Source: Streptomyces cynarae
GTDB taxonomy: Bacteria; Actinomycetota; Actinomycetes; Streptomycetales; Streptomycetaceae
Direction: 5' to 3'
NCBI RefSeq assembly: GCF_025642135.1
Contig: NZ_CP106793.1
Location: forward strand, 62,001-126,000
DNA length: 64,000 nucleotides
The notes beneath the pieces were generated by a model that was not told where the DNA came from, searched no databases, and was given only the letters and a program-made list of their open reading frames with translations. Shown here in pieces: positions 52,517-62,206 of the stretch. Every line of letters begins with the position of its first letter. Within the stretch, counting starts at the first letter, position 1. Both the position numbers and the translations under genes were made by a program.

Positions 52517-53169
52517 TCCCTGACTCTGACAGTCAACGGCGTCCGAATCCGAGGTGGCTCGCTCTCCAACACCCCTCCGTCTAACGATCTTGTATGTGGC
52601 GCGTTCGACAGCCTGTCGACGCGAAGATCGATGAGCGACTGGTACGAAATGAGCCCACGCATGGTTGACCCGGACGGCGGTCGGCGCGCAGGGAGCGGCA
52701 GGAACTCCCGCATCAGCCGCCGGCGCTCCGGCGACTGGGCAACGGATGAACCGCAGCGCCAGCGTGGAGCTCAGCCCCGGAACCTGCTCTGACGGCGCGG
52801 CATTGGGGCGCGATGGGCCTGCACGACGGCTTGACCTGCATCGAGAACGACCACGCGTCCCAACTTTGAACAGGCAGCTGCGAATTACGATTCGTCACGG
52901 ACGACAGGCGGTCCAATCAAAATCAGATCTCAGGTAGTGCCGATCTGCACTCGACGAGCAGACCGCGTAGCCACCTATGACCTGGGTCACTTTCTCGCGC
53001 CGGGTCCCACCTCAGATGTTCGGCGATTCCGAATGGCGATCATGCCCGTCCAGGTGGCGAAGGACCGCAGCCGCGTCAGGCGCCGCGAGCTCGGTCAGCG
53101 GTGCCGGAGTTCCTGTCGACGTCCGGCGGGCCTTCTCCCGCGCCGACCGGTCTCCCTCCCTGTGCATGC
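52517..53169. other. Non-coding region of lower GC
   Basis: About 650 bp with no supported gene on either strand. GC content drops around 52860-52940. It follows the rearrangement junction and precedes the aromatic operon terminator. Confidence 0.45.
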
Positions 53170-53208
53170 AGGAGCGGCCGGTGCACCGTCGGCGCACCGG
53201 CCGCTCCT
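53170..53208 (-). terminator. Terminator hairpin of the lower meta-cleavage operon
   Basis: AGGAGCGGCCGGTGC / GCACCGGCCGCTCCT, 15-bp perfect stem with a 9-base loop, 12 bp after the aldolase stop. Confidence 0.7.
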
Positions 53209-53220
53209 CGGCTCCGCGCG

Positions 53221-54240
53221 TCAGGAAGCGGTTTCCGCCCGCGCGGCCAGATCCAACGCGATGTCGGTGATCATGTCCTCCTGGCCGCCGACCATGCGCC
53301 GTCTACCGGCCTCCACGAGGATGCTGCGGGTGTCCAGGCCGTAGCGCGCGGCGGCGGTCTCGGCGTGGCGCAGGAAGCTGGAGTACACGCCCGCGTAGCC
53401 GAGGCTGAGCGTCTCGCGGTCCACCCGCACCTCGCGGTCCTGCAGCGGACGTACGCGATCGTCGGCGGCGTCCATCAGCGGGAACAGGTCGCAGGCGTGC
53501 TCCCAGCCCATCAGGTCGGCCACCGCGACGAAAGCCTCCAGGGGGCAGTTGCCCGCGCCTGCCCCCTGCCCGGCAAGCGAGGCGTCGACGCGGACAGCGC
53601 CGCTCTCGACGGCGACGACGGTGTTCGCCACGCCCAGGGCGAGGTTGTGATGGGCGTGGATGCCCAACTCCGTGGCCGGGTCGAGGACGTCACGGTAGGC
53701 GCGGAAGCGGTCGCGTACACCGTCCATGGTGAGCCGGCCGCCGGAGTCGGTGACGTAGACGCAAGTAGCGCCGTACGACTCCATGAGCCGTGCCTGGCGG
53801 GCGAGTTCGGCCGGTTCGGCCATGTGGGACATCATCAGGAAGCCGGCGACGTCCATCCCCAGCTCCCGCGCGGCGGCGATGTGCTGGGCGGAGATGTCGG
53901 CCTCGGTGCAGTGCGTGGCGACGCGCACCGAGCGGATGCCCAGGGAGTGCGCCTGCTTGAGGTCGTTGACCGTTCCGATGCCGGGCAGGAGAAGAGTCGT
54001 GGGGACGGCCCGGCGCACGGCGCCCACCACCGCCTCGATCCACTCCCAGTCCGTGTGGGCGCCGACGCCGTAGTTGATGCTGGAGCCGGCCAGACCGTCG
54101 CCGTGGGCGATCTCGATGGCGGTCACCCCGGCGGCGTCCAGGGCGGCGGCGATCGTACCGGCCTGGTCGACGCTGTAGCGGTGCCGGACGGCGTGCATGC
54201 CGTCCCGCAGGGTGACGTCTTGGACGTACAGGCGGGTCAT
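53221..54240 (-). CDS. dmpG: 4-hydroxy-2-oxovalerate aldolase
   Basis: 339 aa from ATG 54240 with GGAGG 10 bases upstream. [15 protein letters not shown] contains the catalytic Arg and the metal-binding Asp. [21 protein letters not shown] has the metal-binding His pair. [21 protein letters not shown] and the C-terminal communication domain complete the family. It splits 4-hydroxy-2-oxoacids to pyruvate and an aldehyde that is channelled to the dehydrogenase encoded 2 bp upstream. Long open frame upstream of 54240 is a shadow of that gene. Confidence 0.94.
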   Translation of the reverse strand: MTRLYVQDVTLRDGMHAVRHRYSVDQAGTIAAALDAAGVTAIEIAHGDGLAGSSINYGVGAHTDWEWIEAVVGAVRRAVPTTLLLPGIGTVNDLKQAHSLGIRSVRVATHCTEADISAQHIAAARELGMDVAGFLMMSHMAEPAELARQARLMESYGATCVYVTDSGGRLTMDGVRDRFRAYRDVLDPATELGIHAHHNLALGVANTVVAVESGAVRVDASLAGQGAGAGNCPLEAFVAVADLMGWEHACDLFPLMDAADDRVRPLQDREVRVDRETLSLGYAGVYSSFLRHAETAAARYGLDTRSILVEAGRRRMVGGQEDMITDIALDLAARAETAS

Positions 54241-54242
54241 CT

Positions 54243-55181
54243 TCAGGCCACCTCCGTGGCACGGTGTGCGGCCATGCGTTCCGCGGTGCGCAGCGCGGCC
54301 GAGGTCATGATGTCGAGGTTTCCTGCGTAGGCCGGGAGGTAGTCGGCGGCGCCCTCGACCTCCAGGAAGACCGAGACCTTGAGGACCTCGCCCGCACCGG
54401 GGGCGAGGGTGCGCAGCGGGTCGTCGGCCGCCACCTTCGCGAACTGCACCTTCTGCTTGAGCCGATAGCCGGGCACGTACTCCTGCACGCGCGCGACCAT
54501 CTCCTCGACCGATGCCGCGACGGACTCGGTGGCGCAGTCGGAGACCAGGCAGTGCACGGTGTCCCGCATGATCAGCGGGGGTTCCGCCGGGTTGAGGATG
54601 ATGATCGCCTTGCCGCGTCGGGCGCCGCCGACCCGCTCGATGGCGGAAGCGGTGGTCTCGGTGAACTCGTCGATGTTCGCCCGGGTGCCGGGGCCGGCGG
54701 AGCGGGAGGCGATGGAGGCGACGATCTCGCCGTAGTGCACGGGGGTGACGGAGTCGACCGCGGCGACGACCGGGATGGTGGCCTGGCCGCCGCAGGTGAC
54801 CATGTTGACGTTCGGTGCGTCGATGTGGACGTCGCCGTTGACGGGCGGCACCACGTACGGGCCGATCGCGGCCGGAGTGAGGTCGACGAGGGTACGGCCG
54901 AGCGGGCGCAGTACGTCCTCGTGGTGCCGGTGTGCGCCGGCCGACGTGGCGTCGAAGACGATCTCGACATCTGCGAACTCGTCCAGCCGGACGAGTCCTT
55001 CGACGCCCTCGTGGGTCGTGGCCACCTTCAGGCGACGGGCGCGGGCCAGGCCGTCGGAGTCCCGGTCGATGCCGGCCATCGCCGCGATGTCCAGGGTCTC
55101 CGACAGCCGCAGCACCTTGATCATCAGGTCGGTGCCGATGTTGCCCGAGCCGATGACGGCGACCTTGGTTCGTGTACTCAT
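54243..55181 (-). CDS. Acetaldehyde dehydrogenase (acylating)
   Basis: 312 aa. [20 protein letters not shown] is the NAD-binding start and [17 protein letters not shown] carries the catalytic C130. [18 protein letters not shown] and the end of the protein are as in MhpF/BphJ/HsaG. Forms a channelling complex with the aldolase and yields acetyl- or propionyl-CoA. Its start overlaps the hydratase stop by 4 bp. Confidence 0.94.
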   Translation of the reverse strand: MSTRTKVAVIGSGNIGTDLMIKVLRLSETLDIAAMAGIDRDSDGLARARRLKVATTHEGVEGLVRLDEFADVEIVFDATSAGAHRHHEDVLRPLGRTLVDLTPAAIGPYVVPPVNGDVHIDAPNVNMVTCGGQATIPVVAAVDSVTPVHYGEIVASIASRSAGPGTRANIDEFTETTASAIERVGGARRGKAIIILNPAEPPLIMRDTVHCLVSDCATESVAASVEEMVARVQEYVPGYRLKQKVQFAKVAADDPLRTLAPGAGEVLKVSVFLEVEGAADYLPAYAGNLDIMTSAALRTAERMAAHRATEVA

Positions 55182-56011
55182 GCTGCGTTCTCACTCGTGA
55201 ACTCGACACCTACGGTGCCCAGGTGGCTGATGGATGCCTCGAACCGGTCGCCGGGGACGGCGGGAGCGACCGGCCCCAGGGCTCCGGTGAGCACCAGGTC
55301 TCCGGCGCGCAGCGGGTCGCCCCGCTCGGCCAGGGCGGAGGCGAGCCAGACGGCCGCGTTGAGCGGGCTGCCGAGACAGTCGGCACCGCTGCCCTCTGAG
55401 ACGGTTTCGCCGTTCCGTGTCATGGTCATCGTCACGGCGCGCAGATCGACGCCGGTGAGCGACAGCGGGGTGCCGCCGAGGACATACAGGCCGCAGGAGG
55501 CGTTGTCGGCGACCGTGTCGACGAGGGTGATGTCCCACCCCTGTACCCGGCTGTCCACGATCTCCAGAGCGGGCAGTGCGAAGTCGACCGCGCGCAGCAC
55601 ATCCACCACTGTGCACTCGCGGTGCGGCAGATCGCGGCCCAGCACCAGCGCGACCTCGGCCTCCACCTTGGGCTGCAGCAACCGTCCGGGCGGCACCCGG
55701 CCGCCGTCGGCCACCGCCATATCGGCGAACAGCGCCCCGAAATCGGGCTGGTCCACGCCCAGTTGGCGTTGCACGGACACCGAAGTGAGGCCGATCTTGC
55801 GGCCCACGATCCGGCGGCCGACGGCCTGGGCGCGCCGGACGTTCAGCTGCTGCACGGCGTACGCGGTCTCCAGATCGCCGCCTTCGTCGAACAGCGTACG
55901 CACCGGCGGACAGGAGAGCCCGGTGCGGGCAGCCTCCGCCAGCAGGCCGGCTGCCTTTACCACCGCTGGTGGCACGGTGTCCGGGCTTGCGTTGTCGAGC
56001 CTGGTCGACAC
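55178..56011 (-). CDS. 2-keto-4-pentenoate hydratase (2-hydroxypentadienoate hydratase)
   Basis: 277 aa from GTG 56011 (GGAGGTAACCC directly upstream). Motifs: [46 protein letters not shown] with metal-binding acidic residues, and [15 protein letters not shown] [26 protein letters not shown]. It adds water to the dienoate made by C-C hydrolases such as the one at 28136. First gene of the three-gene lower pathway. Confidence 0.93.
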   Translation of the reverse strand: MSTRLDNASPDTVPPAVVKAAGLLAEAARTGLSCPPVRTLFDEGGDLETAYAVQQLNVRRAQAVGRRIVGRKIGLTSVSVQRQLGVDQPDFGALFADMAVADGGRVPPGRLLQPKVEAEVALVLGRDLPHRECTVVDVLRAVDFALPALEIVDSRVQGWDITLVDTVADNASCGLYVLGGTPLSLTGVDLRAVTMTMTRNGETVSEGSGADCLGSPLNAAVWLASALAERGDPLRAGDLVLTGALGPVAPAVPGDRFEASISHLGTVGVEFTSENAA

Positions 56012-56261
56012 GGGTTACCTCCAGAGGGAAGCGGAAGCGGCGGTTGTACACCGGTTTAGACATCACCGCCGTGATGGGCCACTCCTTGTTCCGGGACGCG
56101 GAACACCATGGGCGGTGTCGGCGGCTGTCGCTGCCGATGTGGGGCCAGGCTGAGTGGCGGCAGTGGGGCCCTTCTCCCCTGCTCCGGCGGTTGCGCCACC
56201 CCCAGGCGGCCTCCGCTCGCCGTGCGAAAGGCAGCCCGGGCAACAAGCACGGACAGTGGTC
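56012..56261. other. Upstream region of the lower meta-cleavage operon
   Basis: About 250 bp. TGTACACCGGTTTAGACA (56045-56062) is a weak dyad in the promoter area and could bind a regulator. None is encoded next to this operon. Confidence 0.35.
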
Positions 56262-56487
56262 CGCAACTCAACCGAGGTCAACGACGGCTTCGGCCACGGC
56301 GTGCCCTTTGCCATGACCGCGGAAAGCGTGGCCCAGGCCGGCCTCGCCGGCCTGCGGCCGGGCGAGACGATCTGCATCCCCGGCCTGGAGAACCAACCCC
56401 GCGGCCCTCAGCGCCCTCCTGGACGCCGAACCTGCTGACCGGCAACCGCCCGACCCCCGCCGGCCGCTACACCACCCCGCGCGCTAG
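56262..56487 (+). pseudogene. SDR C-terminal fragment
   Basis: VNDGFGHGVPFAMTAESVAQAGLAGLRPGETICIPGLEN, then in shifted frames ALLDAE and LLTGNRPTPAGRYTT. This is the tail of short-chain reductases of the DltE/YqjQ type. No start, Rossmann motif or active site. Confidence 0.45.
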
Positions 56488-56492
56488 TGCCG

Positions 56493-56512
56493 TGACCGCA
56501 TAGGTTCACCGG
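56493..56512 (+). repeat. Left inverted repeat of the IS630 element
   Basis: TGACCGCATAGGTTCACCGG; 19 of 20 positions match the complement of 57983-58002. Confidence 0.75.
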
Positions 56513-56565
56513 CATGCCGGGTGGTCAGTCCTGAGGGCCTGGTCGCCTGCTGCCGCGTGTGGATA

Positions 56566-56775
56566 ATGCCTCCCGTGACTTCAGACATAGCCCGCCCGAG
56601 ATGGCGGTACGCGCTTCGAGGCTTCGCTGTCTTCTTCGTGGCCGGTGGGCTCGGCTCCTTCCTCTACGTGGCGACGACCCATCGTCCGGATGGGATGCCT
56701 TGGGGCGGGTTGCTGTTCGGGGCGATCGTGTGCGCTACGCTCAGCGCCCTGGTCCGAGGGCGGCGGCGACGCTGA
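56566..56775 (+). CDS. Small two-helix membrane protein inside the IS630 inverted repeats
   Basis: 69 aa from ATG 56566 (GTG at 56575 is an alternative). RWRYALRGFAVFFVAGGLGSFLYVATTH and GGLLFGAIVCATLSALVRGRRRR give two membrane helices with a short loop and a basic tail. I do not recognise it. It is convergent with the IS630 transposase, 27 bp from the repaired transposase stop, and both lie between the same inverted repeats, so it may be a passenger gene. Confidence 0.5.
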   Translation: MPPVTSDIARPRWRYALRGFAVFFVAGGLGSFLYVATTHRPDGMPWGGLLFGAIVCATLSALVRGRRRR

Positions 56776-56802
56776 GTCTGCTTGGCCGCTCGAACGAAGC
56801 CA

Positions 56803-57925
56803 TCAAGCTGCGGCGGGAAGTGGGCGTCCTCCCCAGCGAATGCCCTTCTCGCTTTCGGATACGGGCGCGTTCCTTGCGTTCGGCGGCCAGGATGTCGCGG
56901 TGGCGAGCGTTGGCGTTGCGCCAGCGGAGGAAGGCGTGCAGGGCTCAGGTCTGAATGGGATGGTTGGGGTGGTTGGAGTTGACGATGGTGAACTGCCTCA
57001 GCGGTCCGAAGTGCGACTCGATCGGGTTCGCCCACGAGGCGTAGGTCGGAGTGAAACACAACTCGACCCGGTTCTTCTTCGCCCAGCTTCTGATGGTGTC
57101 GCCCTTGTGCGCGGACAGGTTGTCCAGGATCACGTAGAGCGGGGCGCCGTCGGGGCGTGCCGCGCGGATCGACCTGAGCGCGGCCAGCGTGTTCCCGGTG
57201 CCCTTCTTGCGCCGGTTGACGCCCCACAGGGTGTCGTCACCGACCGAGTAGCAACCGTGGAAGTACCTGACGCCGTGGGTGCGGTGGTAGGTCGCGGGAT
57301 GCCGCTCGGGCCGGCTCTGCTCGGACCAGCACGACGCGCCCGTGGGCCGGATGCCGAGCGGGCCGAACTCGTCGAACGCGAACACCCGGTCCGGGAGGTG
57401 CTCCAGCCCGTACTCGATACGGTCGAGCTTGGCGTCGCGGTCGGGGTCCGGGGACTCCTTCCAGGTCTTGGTGCGTTGGAAGGTGATCTTGCGGCGGGCG
57501 AGCAGGCACCGTAACGCCTCACGGCCGATCCTGATCACGCGGCCGTGTACTTTCCGCAGGTAGGCGGCGAGTTTGCGAATGGACCAGCGGGTGAAGGGCT
57601 GGCCGAGCTTGGTCGGACGGGTGGTGGGCGTCTGGACGACGAAGTCCTCGTCGTCAGGACTGAGAAGGCGGGGACGGCCTCCCGCCCACCGAGGGTTCAA
57701 GCAGGCTAGACCGATCTCGTTGAACCGGTGGATCACGTCGCGGACGGTGTCCTCGTCGGCCTGCACCAGCTTCGCGATCACCGGGACCCGGTTCCCGCCG
57801 GCCGAGGCCAGCAGCATCATTGCGCGCCGGTAGCGCACCGAACTGGTGCTGCCCCGGCGCACGATCTGCTGCAGCTTCTGCCCCTCCTGGTCGGTCAACC
57901 TGCGCACACGGACAGGCTCAGCCAC
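56803..57925 (-). mobile_element. IS630-family transposase, inactivated by a TGA and a frameshift
   Basis: GTG 57925 gives VAEPVRVRRLTDQEGQKLQQIVRRG. HTH region RYRRAMMLLASAGGNRVPVIAKLV, then DDE residues in VFAFDEFGPLGIRP, YVILDNLSAHKG and SWANPIESHFGPLRQF. TGA at 56945-56947 follows HPIQT where the second copy at 58011 has QTLALHA. Beyond it the frame continues ALHAFLRWRNANARHRD, then one extra A shifts it; corrected, it ends LPAAA at 56803. Inverted repeats lie at 56493 and 57983. Confidence 0.85.
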
Positions 57926-57982
57926 CACACCCCCAGCGGTCGGACGGACGTCACCGCACATTCAACCGCTGCAACCGCCAAC

Positions 57983-58002
57983 CCGGCGAACCTATGCGGT
58001 CA
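57983..58002 (-). repeat. Right inverted repeat of the IS630 element
   Basis: CCGGCGAACCTATGCGGTCA, 58 bp upstream of the transposase start. A second IS630 relic starts within 10 bp of its outer end. Confidence 0.75.
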
Positions 58003-58010
58003 GAGCAACC

Positions 58011-58244
58011 TCGTGGGCGAACCCGATCGAGGCGCACTTCGGACCGCTTCGGCAGTTCACCATCGCCAACTCCAGCCACCCCAACCACACGGTGCAGACC
58101 CTGGCCCTGCACGCCTACTTGCACTGGCGTAACGCCAACACCCGTCACCGCGATGTCCTGGCCGCCGAGCGCAAGGAACGCGCTCGCATCCGAAGCGAGA
58201 AAGGCATCCGCTGGGGTGGCCGACCGCTTTCAGTAGCGGCCTGA
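58011..58244 (+). pseudogene. Second IS630-family transposase fragment
   Basis: 77 codons: SWANPIEAHFGPLRQFTIANSSHPNH, TVQTLALHAYLHWRNANTRHRDVLAAERKERARIR, ending GGRPLSVAA then TGA. This is the undamaged C-terminal end of a close relative of the copy at 56803 and includes the last catalytic Glu. It abuts the right inverted repeat of that copy. Confidence 0.78.
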
Positions 58245-58402
58245 CACCAGACGAACCTCTCATTTCCGCCAAGGACACCTGAGCCTTATGCCTGGGGTGT
58301 GACGTCCCAGCATCATATGGTCGGACCAGAGGCCCCTGGGCAGTGAGGCGCGCCCGGCGGCTCACAACAGCGTGGGCCGGGCCGGCGTCAGAGCCAGGCG
58401 AA

Positions 58403-58560
58403 TCATGCTCCGTTTCGGTCCAGCGCATGCTTGATGCGCAGCCGACAGCGATCTCCCAGCGGCGGGAGCGCATTCAGGGGCAACCAGCCCACCTCAAGCG
58501 ACTCGTCGTCGTTCACTCGCGCCTGGGGGCGGTCGGAGCCGGCCGGGCCGGCGACGACGC
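58403..58560 (-). pseudogene. NUDIX hydrolase C-terminal fragment
   Basis: RVNDDESLEVGWLPLNALPPLGDRCRLRIKHAL is the tail of actinomycete NUDIX proteins. The NUDIX box itself is missing. It lies in another frame over the 3' end of the recombinase-like ORF and marks a deletion junction. Confidence 0.55.
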
Positions 58561-60011
58561 CGCACGCCCAGGGTCCCGGAGGCCACTTGGCGGGCAACGT
58601 CCAACGGAAGATCGGCCCGCTCGGCGATAACCCGCGCATCGTCGTGCCCGTCCGATCCATGCGCGGCGATCACGCGCATCTGCACCGTGGCGCGGGCGTG
58701 CCGTACCGCGTCCTCGAGCCCGGCGGCCACCACATCCCGGGAATCTGCGATGACCTGCTCGTCCCGGCGCAGGTAGTGCTGGTCCTGGACCGCCCTGGTG
58801 TTGTGGCGCGGCCGGCCGTGCAGAACCTGGGCGGTGTGCCGCAGCAGCCGGCCATTCAGTCCCGTCGGCAGATCGGGGAGCGCCTCGCGCGCCCAGGCGT
58901 CGATGGCGTCGCGCAGCCCGACCGTGGCGTTGCTGAACATCGGGTGCCGCGCACCGCGGGACCACAACAGCAGGTCGCTAGGTCGGCCGAGCAGGGCCAG
59001 GGTCTGGCGGGCCTGTTCGGTCATGGCGATGATCTGACGCATGGTCTCACCCGGGGAGTCCTCGCCCACGTCGACCAGGTTGCTGCTGGAGTGGCGCCGC
59101 CGTCCGCGCCGCGGTTTGTCGGTGTCTACCCGGTGGATGGCCGGGTGCGGGTCGTCGCCGTCGGCGTTCGGCCACTGGCTCGGCACCGTCAGCTTTTCCA
59201 GGACCGACAGATTCCAGCCCTCGTGGCAGATCAGCAGGACGGCGGCCGCGGCCTTCTCACTCACCGACGGGAACAGCTGGGTGACGGCCGGCTGCAGACT
59301 CCAGGCGCCCAGTCGGCGGCGGCATTCCACCTGCGCCCAGTTGCGGACGAACCCGCTCGGGACCCGTGGCAGGTCCCCGGTCCGGGCGAGGTGATCGAGC
59401 AACTCGCCCCACCGGGCATCCGGATGTCCGTCGAGTTCCCCGGCCCGCCAGCGTGCCACCAGCGCGAGATTGCCGCTGATCCGCCGCTCGGCGCGGCGCA
59501 CTGTGTGCGCGGCCGCGCTGCGCACCCGCTTCATCTCGGCGCTCGACAGACTCTTCTTCGGCCGGGCCACCACTTGGCGGCGGCGCTTGGACATCTGGGC
59601 CACCACCGTTTGCGGCACCCCCGGTGCCTGCCGCAGCAGCACGCCCATGTGCTTCGCCCGGATGAACCCGCCCGGCGCCTCCGCCCAGCCCTTCCACACC
59701 TCGGGCGTGAGCTCGGACAGCGAGCCCACCGGCGGCTCGACGGCCGCCATGGACCGCAGAAAGTGCCGCACGCTGCGGTGATAGCTGGTGCAGCTCTGCG
59801 CACTGTCCCAGTGAGCCTTCGCTCGCCGAGCGAACGCGGCCGCCACCTCACGCCGCAGCGTCTGAGCCCCCGACAGCATGGAGCAGTCGTACGTGCCCAA
59901 GTCCTCGCCGCCCTGCCCCACCGGGCGCACCACCAGCCCGGACACGTCCACGATCTCGCGCCGCCGGTAGTCAGAGGGCGGCAGCGGCGCCCGCCTCCCC
60001 GTCGGACTCAT
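58494..60011 (-). CDS. Tyrosine-recombinase-like protein, second gene of an integrase pair, altered 3' end
   Basis: 505 aa. Its start overlaps the stop of the integrase gene (ATGA). A SAM-like core-binding region is visible (TSYHRSVRHFLRSMAAVEPPVGSLSELTPEVWKGWAEA), and later RLLRHTAQVLHGRPRHNTRAVQDQHYL resembles the RxxH...Y catalytic block of actinomycete recombinases found in two- or three-gene integrase modules. The last about 60 residues (from about 58680) are Arg/Pro-rich junk read over a NUDIX fragment, so the true C-terminus is lost. Confidence 0.65.
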   Translation of the reverse strand: MSPTGRRAPLPPSDYRRREIVDVSGLVVRPVGQGGEDLGTYDCSMLSGAQTLRREVAAAFARRAKAHWDSAQSCTSYHRSVRHFLRSMAAVEPPVGSLSELTPEVWKGWAEAPGGFIRAKHMGVLLRQAPGVPQTVVAQMSKRRRQVVARPKKSLSSAEMKRVRSAAAHTVRRAERRISGNLALVARWRAGELDGHPDARWGELLDHLARTGDLPRVPSGFVRNWAQVECRRRLGAWSLQPAVTQLFPSVSEKAAAAVLLICHEGWNLSVLEKLTVPSQWPNADGDDPHPAIHRVDTDKPRRGRRRHSSSNLVDVGEDSPGETMRQIIAMTEQARQTLALLGRPSDLLLWSRGARHPMFSNATVGLRDAIDAWAREALPDLPTGLNGRLLRHTAQVLHGRPRHNTRAVQDQHYLRRDEQVIADSRDVVAAGLEDAVRHARATVQMRVIAAHGSDGHDDARVIAERADLPLDVARQVASGTLGVRRRRRPGRLRPPPGASERRRVA

Positions 60012-60436
60012 GCGACATCCAAGATCAGACCAGTGCGGCGGGCCAGGTCGGCGAACAGCTCGCTGTTGGAGGGATTGTCCTCATCGTTGAGCAGACTCTC
60101 GATCTGCAGCCCGCGCACCGGCTCCAGATAGATCTCCCGCGTGGTCACCTCCGACCGGTGTCCCAGCAGATCCTTGACCATCGTCCACACCGTGCCGTAG
60201 GCGTCCTCGTAATCCCGGCGCTGCGCCGCCGTCAGACCGAGCCGCCGGTCCAGCGCGTGGTGCAGCGAGACCAAGACCCGCAAGGCCATGCTGTGCCGCA
60301 GCATCTTCGGCGTCGCGTACACCTTCAGCCCGGCGCGCTCACAGCGCTCACTGGCCCGCTCATGCCGTCGCGGTTCACCCGCTTGGAGGCCAGACCGAGG
60401 CATGAGGCCGGCGTGTGCTGGTGATCTCGTTTTCAC
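60008..60436 (-). pseudogene. Tyrosine integrase, C-terminal catalytic fragment
   Basis: The frame holds LKVYATPKMLRHSMALRVLV (the HxxR block as RHS..LR), WTMVKDLLGHRSEVTTREIYLEPVRGLQIESLL with the second His and the nucleophilic Tyr of REIYLEP, then SNSELFADLARRTGLILDVA. The core-binding domain and first catalytic Arg are missing upstream of about 60330. It is coupled to the partner gene by a 4-bp overlap. Confidence 0.75.
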
Positions 60437-60590
60437 CGGGCCGTGTTCCCGGTGCGGATCATTCGGCGCAGGCTGGTGCGGGCGGCGGTCAGAAGAAGGT
60501 CTGGCACCTCCTCCTCACCGACGAGGAGCATGACCCACTGTCCCCAAACCGAGAGATCGCGCGCAGGTGAGGACCCAGACGGCCTCCCCG

Positions 60591-61154
60591 CTATTGCGGT
60601 GCGATGGCTTTGATCCAGTCCTCGACGGCGAGGACGTCTGCCCACTGCGGGAACAGCTTTTCGGTGAGCATCCGGTGCACCTCGGGGTCGGTGTCGAGGC
60701 AAGCATCCGCCAGCACGGTGAGGCCGAAGTCCAGGTCGATGGCGTGCCACAGGGTGGACAGCACCACAGCGCTGGTGGCGATGCCGGTGAGAACAAGGCT
60801 GTCGATATCGCGAGCCCTGAGTACCAAGTCGAGGTCGCTGCCCGAGAACGCGCTCCCCCGCCTCTTGGTGACCACGACGTCGCCCTGCTGGGGAGCGACG
60901 TCGTCATGGATCTCGGTGCCAGGGGCCCCCTCGGTGAACAGGCCGGCCCGCACGGCGTTTGTCATCACCCTGTTGCGGGGGCTGACTTCTGGATCGCCCG
61001 GCCGTAACCCGAGCACCACGTAGATCACGGTGATACCTGCAGCCCGGGCACCGTCGATCGCCCTGCGCAAGCGCGGCAGATATCCGGAACCGTCATCGGC
61101 GATGGCCACGACGTCCCGTTGGACGTCCATCACCAGAAGTGCGCTGTTCGCCAT
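60591..61154 (-). CDS. Isochorismatase-like (cysteine hydrolase fold) protein lacking the usual Cys
   Basis: 187 aa from ATG 61154 (AAGGGA upstream). SALLVMDVQRDVVA has the catalytic Asp and VVTKRRGSAFSGSDL the Lys. The nucleophile loop reads LTGIATSAVVLSTLWHA, where active amidohydrolases have Cys after TG(V/I)xT. A clade with Ser here exists, so the protein may have a different activity or none. Substrate unknown. Confidence 0.85.
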   Translation of the reverse strand: MANSALLVMDVQRDVVAIADDGSGYLPRLRRAIDGARAAGITVIYVVLGLRPGDPEVSPRNRVMTNAVRAGLFTEGAPGTEIHDDVAPQQGDVVVTKRRGSAFSGSDLDLVLRARDIDSLVLTGIATSAVVLSTLWHAIDLDFGLTVLADACLDTDPEVHRMLTEKLFPQWADVLAVEDWIKAIAPQ

Positions 61155-61580
61155 ACTTGCCGTCCCTTCTCCGTTGGGACAACTCTGGTGGATCAACCGA
61201 GCTGCGGTGGAGGTTTCGGAGATCCTCGCAGCGTCACGCCGCAGTGCCCCCACGGCCGGTGTCAGTTCTCATCGAGATTTTCTCGCCCTGCGGTCACCAA
61301 GTGCTGTCCAAACTCGGTGATAAGCGGTCTCGCCCGTCAGTTACGAAGCCAGTCAGCTGCCCGGCAGACCGCCCGCGCGCTCCGGCTGGACTCCGCGCAC
61401 GCATCCGGGCCGCAACGCCCAGGCGCCCTGGCCGCGACGCCGCAGCTGGAGGCCGAGCTGGACGATGAGGTGCTCGGACGGACGGCGCCGTCGAGAGCCG
61501 GCCGGCGCCGACTTGCTCATCTGAATGAACATCGGCGGGAAGCGGAATGGCGAACCGTTCCGCCAGGACAGGCGCATGCC
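61155..61580. other. Non-coding region between divergent genes
   Basis: About 430 bp between the isochorismatase-like start and the I36 gene. Open frames cross it but none has a family motif. It should hold both promoters; no clear -10/-35 pair was found. Confidence 0.4.
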
Positions 61581-62028
61581 ATGAGACTGCTGCCTCCACG
61601 ACGGCCCCGCACCGGCAGGACTGCGCTGCTCGCCGCCGTCCCGGCCGTCCTGGCCGCATCACTGACCGGCCTCGCGCCCGCCCACGCCACAACCACTGCG
61701 GGCGCCCCCGCCGTGGCCCGGGACCAGATCACGTGCCCGCGCGGGTTCGTCTGCATCTACCCCGACATCAACTTCAACGGCCAGCCCTACGTCAAACGCG
61801 CCGTCGACGGGTCGGTGCGGCACCTGCCCGACTACATCCGCAGCAAGGGCAGCTCCATCATCAACAACAGCAGTCGCACCGCACGCGTCTACCAGAAAGG
61901 ACAACTACTTCGGCCGGCACGTCTGCGTCGGACGCGAGGGCGGTACCATCAGCGACCTGCGTTCCTACCAGCTCAACGACACCACTCACAGCCTGCGCAA
62001 CGACGACACCCCCTGCGGCGCCTCGTGA
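61581..62028 (+). pseudogene. Secreted peptidase-inhibitor family I36 protein with a frameshift
   Basis: Signal peptide MRLLPPRRPRTGRTALLAAVPAVLAAS ending near AHA, then CPRGFVCIYPDINFNGQPY and LPDYIRSKGSSIINNSSRTARVYQK, the beta/gamma-crystallin-like fold of SMPI-type inhibitors. Near 61897 one extra base (in AGAAAGGAC) shifts the frame; the other frame continues NYFGRHVCVGREGGTISDLRSYQLN and NDDTPCGAS then TGA at 62028. The natural Cys pairs are split by the shift. Confidence 0.75.
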
Positions 62029-62206
62029 CCGCCTTGAACGGGTCCATCCGACTCCCGGCCGCCCGCCGGTAGGCCCTCGAACTAGGGCGTGTGTCGAAAG
62101 TGGTTGCTCAGGGGCCGTGCCGTGCAGGGCAGGGCTCAGAAGTGCGCGGGCGATGCTGACCGGCGTCGGTCCACATCAGGGGACGTTGAAGTGCGGCCGG
62201 TGTGGC

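Noticed and set aside
54264..56153. 629-codon plus-strand open frame
   Set aside because: Antisense shadow of the dehydrogenase and hydratase genes.
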